Source: Candidatus Melainabacteria bacterium
Lineage (GTDB): Bacteria > Cyanobacteriota > Vampirovibrionia > Obscuribacterales > Obscuribacteraceae
Reading direction: 5' to 3'
NCBI GenBank assembly: GCA_003175915.1
Contig: PSRH01000278.1
Location: forward strand, 1-18,261
DNA: 18,261 nt
Shown: in pieces, positions 14,528 to 18,261 of the stretch
How positions within the stretch are numbered: position 1 is the first letter of the stretch
Layout of the letters: each line of letters starts with the position of its first letter
Made by a program: the position numbers and the translations under genes
The notes under the pieces: generated by a model
Databases searched by the model: none
What the model was told of the DNA's origin: nothing
Seen by the model: the letters and a program-made list of their open reading frames with translations, nothing else

Positions 14528-15811
14528 ATGGACCAAATCGTGGAGCAGGTCAATTGGGCCGGTTATTTTGAAGCGGCAAATAAGGCCCTGCAGGCTGGGG
14601 AATACGCCGAGGCTGAGAACTTGCTGAAAAAATCGCTTGCTGAGGTGGAGCAAAAGGCTGCCTTCTCGATTAAAGAACAAGGAGCTGACGGGCTTACCCA
14701 GGAGGCGGCTCTTAAGAAAGCCGACCTGGAGCGGGCGATAGTCCTCTTTAAGATGGGAGACCTGGCCCTGGCTCAGGGTCTTGCTGTTGAAGCGGAAGCG
14801 GCTTATAAAAGGTCGGTGGAATTAAAAGAGGCGGCCCTTGGTCCGGACGACATCGAGGTGGCTGCCGGGTTTTGTAAGCTGGCTCAGGTTTGTCGAGCCC
14901 AGGGACGTTATGCTGAGGTTGAACCCTATTTCAGCCGGGCTCTTTCTATTTATGAAAAGGCTGACCGCAGCCACCAGTTGGAGGTGGCGGTCACCCTGGA
15001 ACATTTGGCCGATTTCTATAAGGCACACGGCAAACATAGCCTCGCCGGCCCACTTTTCCACAGAGCTTTACTGGTGCGCGAGGGTGTTCTCGGCCCCAAC
15101 CATATTGGTGTCGGGGCGGCATTGCAAAACCTGGCGCTTTTGTACCATGCTTCTGGCAAGTATAAAGAAGCCTATCCGTTGTACGACCGGGCCCTCAAAA
15201 TCACCGAAGGAAAATGGGGTGAAAGCCACCCAAGTGTGGCAATCATTCTCAATTACCAGGCCGAGCTGTTGCGCATGATGGGCAGATATGAGGAAGCGGA
15301 AAAAATTCATTGGCGCGCTCTCAAGATAAGACAGGCCTCCCTCGGGGTCGATCATCCGAGCACGGCGCAGACGATGAGCAATCTTGCTCTACTTTTCCAC
15401 ATCGAATGCAAATACGATCAGGCCGAGCCTCTCTATCTGAAATTGCTCGAGCTGCGGACGAAAGACTGGGGACCACAGCACATGCACGTAGCCGAAGTTT
15501 TGAATAATCTTGCTGAAGTCTATCAAGATCAGGGGCGATATGGCGATGCCGAGCCGCTCTACTGGCGGGCTCTCTCCATCATTCAGGAAAATCTCGGACA
15601 GGAGCATCCGGCCGTAGCCAAAGCATTGAAGCAATTAGCCGAACTCTACGAAGAGAAGAATGACTACTCAGAGGCGGACAGGTTATTCCGCTGGGGCTTG
15701 GGAGTATCTGAAAAGAGCCTTGGTCCTGAGCACCCTGAAGTCGTCGCCCTGGTTACTCAGTACGAAGAATTGCAAAAGAAAATGGCCCAAATGAGCGGCG
15801 GCGCCCAGTGA
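14528..15811 (+). CDS. Kinesin-light-chain-like tetratricopeptide (TPR) protein
   Basis: 427 residues from ATG 14528. A TTG at 14507 lies in frame, but would only add seven Gly-rich residues read from the GGGGGGCGGGG ribosome-binding tract, so the ATG is preferred. A TPR-like helix pair (YFEAANKALQAGEYAEAENL) starts near residue 12. About seven further repeats of ~42 residues fill the protein to near its end, each of the form LG-x-x-HP-x-VA...NLA-x-LY...G-[KR]-Y-x-EAEPLY-x-RAL. This is the TPR_12 type found in kinesin light chains and many cyanobacterial-lineage proteins. No signal peptide, membrane segment or catalytic domain is present, so it is probably a cytoplasmic scaffold. Partners cannot be predicted. 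It seems to be monocistronic. Confidence 0.9.
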   Translation: MDQIVEQVNWAGYFEAANKALQAGEYAEAENLLKKSLAEVEQKAAFSIKEQGADGLTQEAALKKADLERAIVLFKMGDLALAQGLAVEAEAAYKRSVELKEAALGPDDIEVAAGFCKLAQVCRAQGRYAEVEPYFSRALSIYEKADRSHQLEVAVTLEHLADFYKAHGKHSLAGPLFHRALLVREGVLGPNHIGVGAALQNLALLYHASGKYKEAYPLYDRALKITEGKWGESHPSVAIILNYQAELLRMMGRYEEAEKIHWRALKIRQASLGVDHPSTAQTMSNLALLFHIECKYDQAEPLYLKLLELRTKDWGPQHMHVAEVLNNLAEVYQDQGRYGDAEPLYWRALSIIQENLGQEHPAVAKALKQLAELYEEKNDYSEADRLFRWGLGVSEKSLGPEHPEVVALVTQYEELQKKMAQMSGGAQ

Positions 15812-15838
15812 GGTTGCTTACGCTGGAAATCTGAATGC

Positions 15839-15854
15839 GCACCAAATACGGTGC
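15839..15854 (+). terminator. Weak hairpin after the TPR gene
   Basis: GCACC-AAATAC-GGTGC forms a 5-base stem 28 bases past the stop codon. No U-run follows, so termination here would need Rho or be absent. Confidence 0.15.
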
Positions 15855-15991
15855 CAAGCTTCCGGCGCTATAAATACCCTGAAAATCCCCTTCTCAGTAA
15901 CAAATAATCTTTACACTAAGGAAAGAAGCCCTTTGCAACTTGTGCTGGGATCTAGAATACAGCTCTTAACCTTGATGCTCATGGCAGTTAG

Positions 15992-17362
15992 ATGACAAAC
16001 ACAATTATCAAAACGGGTAGGACCTTTTCGGTCTCGGAAAGGTTGGAGCGTCTACCTGTGACGAGCTATCAACAAATGCTCTTCCTCATTATTGCCACCG
16101 CTTTCCTTTTTGACGGCGTGGAAATAGTGAATATGACTTTCGCCCTGCCCTCAATCAAGGCAGAGTTCCATCTAACATTGGAGCAGGCGGGACTGCTTGC
16201 CAGCATTACCTTCTTGGGAATGTTCATCGGCGCTTCCTCTGCCGGCATTCTTGCAGATCGCTTTGGACGCCGGAACGTCTTTCAATGGAGCATGGTGATT
16301 TGGGGTTTTGCCAGTCTGGTTTGCGGCATGGCACCGAATTTGACTGTGTTTGCCCTTTCCCGAATCGTTCTTGGTGTAGGCATGGCCATGGAACCTATCG
16401 CAGGGCAGGCTCTTCTCAGTGAACTTTTGCCGGCTAAGCAGCGGGGCAAGTACCTATCGTACTTCGAAGGATTCGCCATCCTGGGCACGATTGTCTCAGG
16501 AATCTTTGCCTACTTTTTCCTGCCTCTAGGTGGTTGGCGGTTGCTTTTTATTGCCGAAGCTGTGCCGGCGGCTTTCGTCTTCGTGGTCAGGCGAGGTGTG
16601 CCTGAATCACCACGATGGCTTGAGAAAACGGGAAGGTTGGCTCAAGCTGAAAGCACTATGAACATGATCGAAAATCGAGTCAGTGGCGCTCTGGGCGGAG
16701 CTGCCCTACCTGAGCCTAAGAAGCTTGAGATCAATGAGACGGAGCACAGTAAATTTGCCTTGCCAGATCTGTTTGGCCCGATGTTCTTGAAGCGCACTTG
16801 CATGCTGTGGTGCTTGTGGTTTTTCGCATTGCTCGGATTTTTTGGCTTTACCACCTGGTTAGGTGAACTCCTCATGAGGAAGGGTTATGCCATCACGAAA
16901 TCGAGCTTGTATCTTTCTTTCATTTGGTGCGGAGGTATAGCCGGCTTCTTAGCTACCGGAAAGATGCTTGAAACCATAGGCCGTAAGCCGACCTTGGTCA
17001 TCGCCCTGATCGGTAGCACCATTTCACTCGGCCTCTATGCCAATGCTTCTGACTTTACTCAGTTGGTCATTCTCGGTTTGATCATGCAGTTTTTTATCTT
17101 TTCGACATGGTGCACGATCTATGCATATACTCCGGAACTTTATCCGACCGACGGCCGTGCCACCGGCGTCGGTTTTGCTTCAGCCGTGGGGAGGATAGGA
17201 GCTCTGGTCGCACCCTTTACGGGTGCTATTGCGCTCTCGAGCTTTGGTCAAAATGGCGCATATTATCTTAGTGCAGGCGCGTTTTTTATCGCAGCAGTGA
17301 CTACCTGGGCGCTGGGAGAAGAAACGAAGGGACGCATTTTAGAAGAGATTTCTCAGCAGTAA
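15992..17362 (+). CDS. Major facilitator superfamily transporter (sugar-porter / NiaP-like)
   Basis: 456 residues with about 12 predicted membrane helices. Motif A lies between helices 2 and 3 (GILADRFGRR, residues 85-94). The central PESPRWL segment follows helix 6, and the ELYPTDGRATGVGFASAVGR motif lies late in the C-terminal half; all are typical of the sugar-porter/SV2/NiaP side of the superfamily. Family members carry sugars, aromatic acids or nicotinate by proton symport; the substrate here is not determined. The ATG has no clear Shine-Dalgarno. A four-codon minigene (ATG 15981) ends in TGA overlapping this ATG. It faces a convergent DUF4388-type gene 36 bases away; that gap has a bulged GCA-ACC/GGT-TGC hairpin near 17379-17396 followed by TTCT. 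Confidence 0.88.
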   Translation: MTNTIIKTGRTFSVSERLERLPVTSYQQMLFLIIATAFLFDGVEIVNMTFALPSIKAEFHLTLEQAGLLASITFLGMFIGASSAGILADRFGRRNVFQWSMVIWGFASLVCGMAPNLTVFALSRIVLGVGMAMEPIAGQALLSELLPAKQRGKYLSYFEGFAILGTIVSGIFAYFFLPLGGWRLLFIAEAVPAAFVFVVRRGVPESPRWLEKTGRLAQAESTMNMIENRVSGALGGAALPEPKKLEINETEHSKFALPDLFGPMFLKRTCMLWCLWFFALLGFFGFTTWLGELLMRKGYAITKSSLYLSFIWCGGIAGFLATGKMLETIGRKPTLVIALIGSTISLGLYANASDFTQLVILGLIMQFFIFSTWCTIYAYTPELYPTDGRATGVGFASAVGRIGALVAPFTGAIALSSFGQNGAYYLSAGAFFIAAVTTWALGEETKGRILEEISQQ

Positions 17363-17398
17363 GTGCCGCACTACTAGCAATACCATTAACGGTTGCTT

Positions 17399-18220
17399 CT
17401 AGGCTTTCACTGCTTCCGAGAGATTAGTCGATGTTTGAATGAGCTGATGGATCGCCTTTCTCGCTTTGTCCCCGACTTCGCGTGATCGTCGCTGGGCAAT
17501 AGACTCGATGGCGCTGGCGAAGGCGTAGAATCGCTCGAGCGGCATATGGGTAGCGCGCGGGTTAGGAAGCAGGCTGCGCATATAGCCCCGCAAATTTGTT
17601 TGTTCCTTTTCTGTAAGAGGTTGGACGATGTCGAGCAACGGGCGTAGGGCTCTCAACGAAACCAATGGTGTTTCGTAGGTGACGGCCGTACCGGATAAGG
17701 CCCTGTGAATGAGAGCGCACTGGGGCAAGGGGGCCGACTTGTCTTTAGCGGCGATCGGTAAATCCATAAGGAAGTCGTTCCAGTCGTCGAAATCATGGAG
17801 AAGTTGCAGCAAAGAATCAGATCTTTTCCCTTTTTCATTCTTGATTGGGATAAGACCATAGATCAATGTCCTTGATTCGCAATGATCCACGTCCTTAGAG
17901 ACATTCAGCATAACGCCGGCGAGGCTGGAGGCGCGAAAGATGTTGGCTTGCTCGTTCAACTGATTGATTCGCCCGGGAGCGAAGCGCACTTCCTTGATGG
18001 CATATTCCTGACAGAGCATGACGTCAAGTACTGCGTCACCGATGATGGCGCCAAACTCGGCTGTAGTAACGTTGCCTGTCACAAAGTAAATATTTACTTC
18101 TGGGATATTTTGCCCAAATGAGACTTGTAGAGTGCCGGTTACCCTTTCCAAGCTGAGGAACTGCATCACGTTGAAGATCGTTCCTTCTCGGACAGCCGTG
18201 ATGTGAAAGTTGATACCCAC
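17399..18220 (-). CDS. DUF4388 (PATAN-like) domain protein
   Basis: 273 residues from GTG 18220-18218, with GGAG six bases upstream (18230-18227). The first ~110 residues follow the DUF4388 pattern: an N-terminal EGTIFNVMQFLSLERVTGTL helix-strand, a VNIYFVTGNVTTAEFGAIIGD core and a closing KEVRFAPGRI. This domain is common in regulatory proteins of deltaproteobacteria and cyanobacteria, often linked to two-component or gliding systems, and is thought to mediate protein-protein contacts. Residues ~115-273 are not recognised; they look alpha-helical and soluble. No signal peptide or output domain is seen. The role may be in signalling, but nothing nearby identifies the pathway. Confidence 0.75.
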   Translation of the reverse strand: MGINFHITAVREGTIFNVMQFLSLERVTGTLQVSFGQNIPEVNIYFVTGNVTTAEFGAIIGDAVLDVMLCQEYAIKEVRFAPGRINQLNEQANIFRASSLAGVMLNVSKDVDHCESRTLIYGLIPIKNEKGKRSDSLLQLLHDFDDWNDFLMDLPIAAKDKSAPLPQCALIHRALSGTAVTYETPLVSLRALRPLLDIVQPLTEKEQTNLRGYMRSLLPNPRATHMPLERFYAFASAIESIAQRRSREVGDKARKAIHQLIQTSTNLSEAVKA

Positions 18221-18261
18221 AAGTTTCTCCGACCAAGCGCCATCTCAAAATTTGGGCCAAC

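Noticed and set aside
15981..15995. Four-codon minigene ATG...TGA overlapping the MFS start
   Set aside because: The ATGA overlap is suggestive of coupling, but neither ATG has a ribosome-binding site and so short a frame easily arises by chance.

Overview
The window is about 18 kb of bacterial chromosome with moderate GC and dense coding. It carries a respiratory and energy-metabolism block (divergent complex I genes nuoM and nuoL, a two-subunit 2-oxoacid:ferredoxin oxidoreductase, and the menaquinone gene mqnD). Between and after these lie cell-envelope and less characterised genes. The proteins look Gram-negative-like or cyanobacterial-lineage: a cyanobacteria-style NuoM/NdhD, kinesin-light-chain-type TPR arrays, repeated RL-x2-LE-x3-FG segments and a DUF4388-type protein. 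Together these suggest a non-photosynthetic relative of Cyanobacteria (Melainabacteria/Vampirovibrionia, perhaps Obscuribacterales). This is inference from gene style; there is no rRNA in the window. No tRNA, rRNA, CRISPR array, insertion sequence or phage gene was seen.

Layout. At 8-2153 (minus) nuoM is followed after 4 bases by a 2H phosphoesterase. A 204-base divergent region separates nuoM from nuoL (plus, 2358-4379), which is followed by a small His-rich single-span membrane protein (4394-4639). korA and korB follow at 4858-7787. A 96-residue protein that is essentially only sigma-70 region 4 lies at 7910-8200. On the minus strand, 8230-10330 holds an LCP (LytR-CpsA-Psr) ligase-type gene followed by an exported TPR protein. 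Divergent from it, a tightly coupled plus-strand operon (10464-14026) encodes two unrelated zinc metalloproteases and then MqnD. A 47-residue, strongly acidic small ORF with an ideal ribosome-binding site lies on the minus strand at 14047-14190. Next come a kinesin-light-chain-like TPR protein (14528-15811), an MFS transporter (15992-17362) and a convergent DUF4388-type protein (17399-18220).

How the genes fit together. KorAB would oxidise a 2-oxoacid and reduce ferredoxin. NuoL and NuoM are proton-pumping membrane subunits of complex I. MqnD makes a menaquinone precursor by the futalosine route. Their closeness suggests, but does not prove, a chain from ferredoxin or NADH through complex I to menaquinone. 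The LCP protein and its TPR partner point to cell-wall polymer attachment.

The parts most worth a second look are the paired metalloproteases fused by translational coupling to mqnD, the basic-residue-free 47-residue ORF, the stand-alone sigma region 4 protein, and inverted-repeat structures in the leaders of nuoM, korA and lytR. Six of the sixteen genes called use GTG or TTG starts, so start sites were checked individually.
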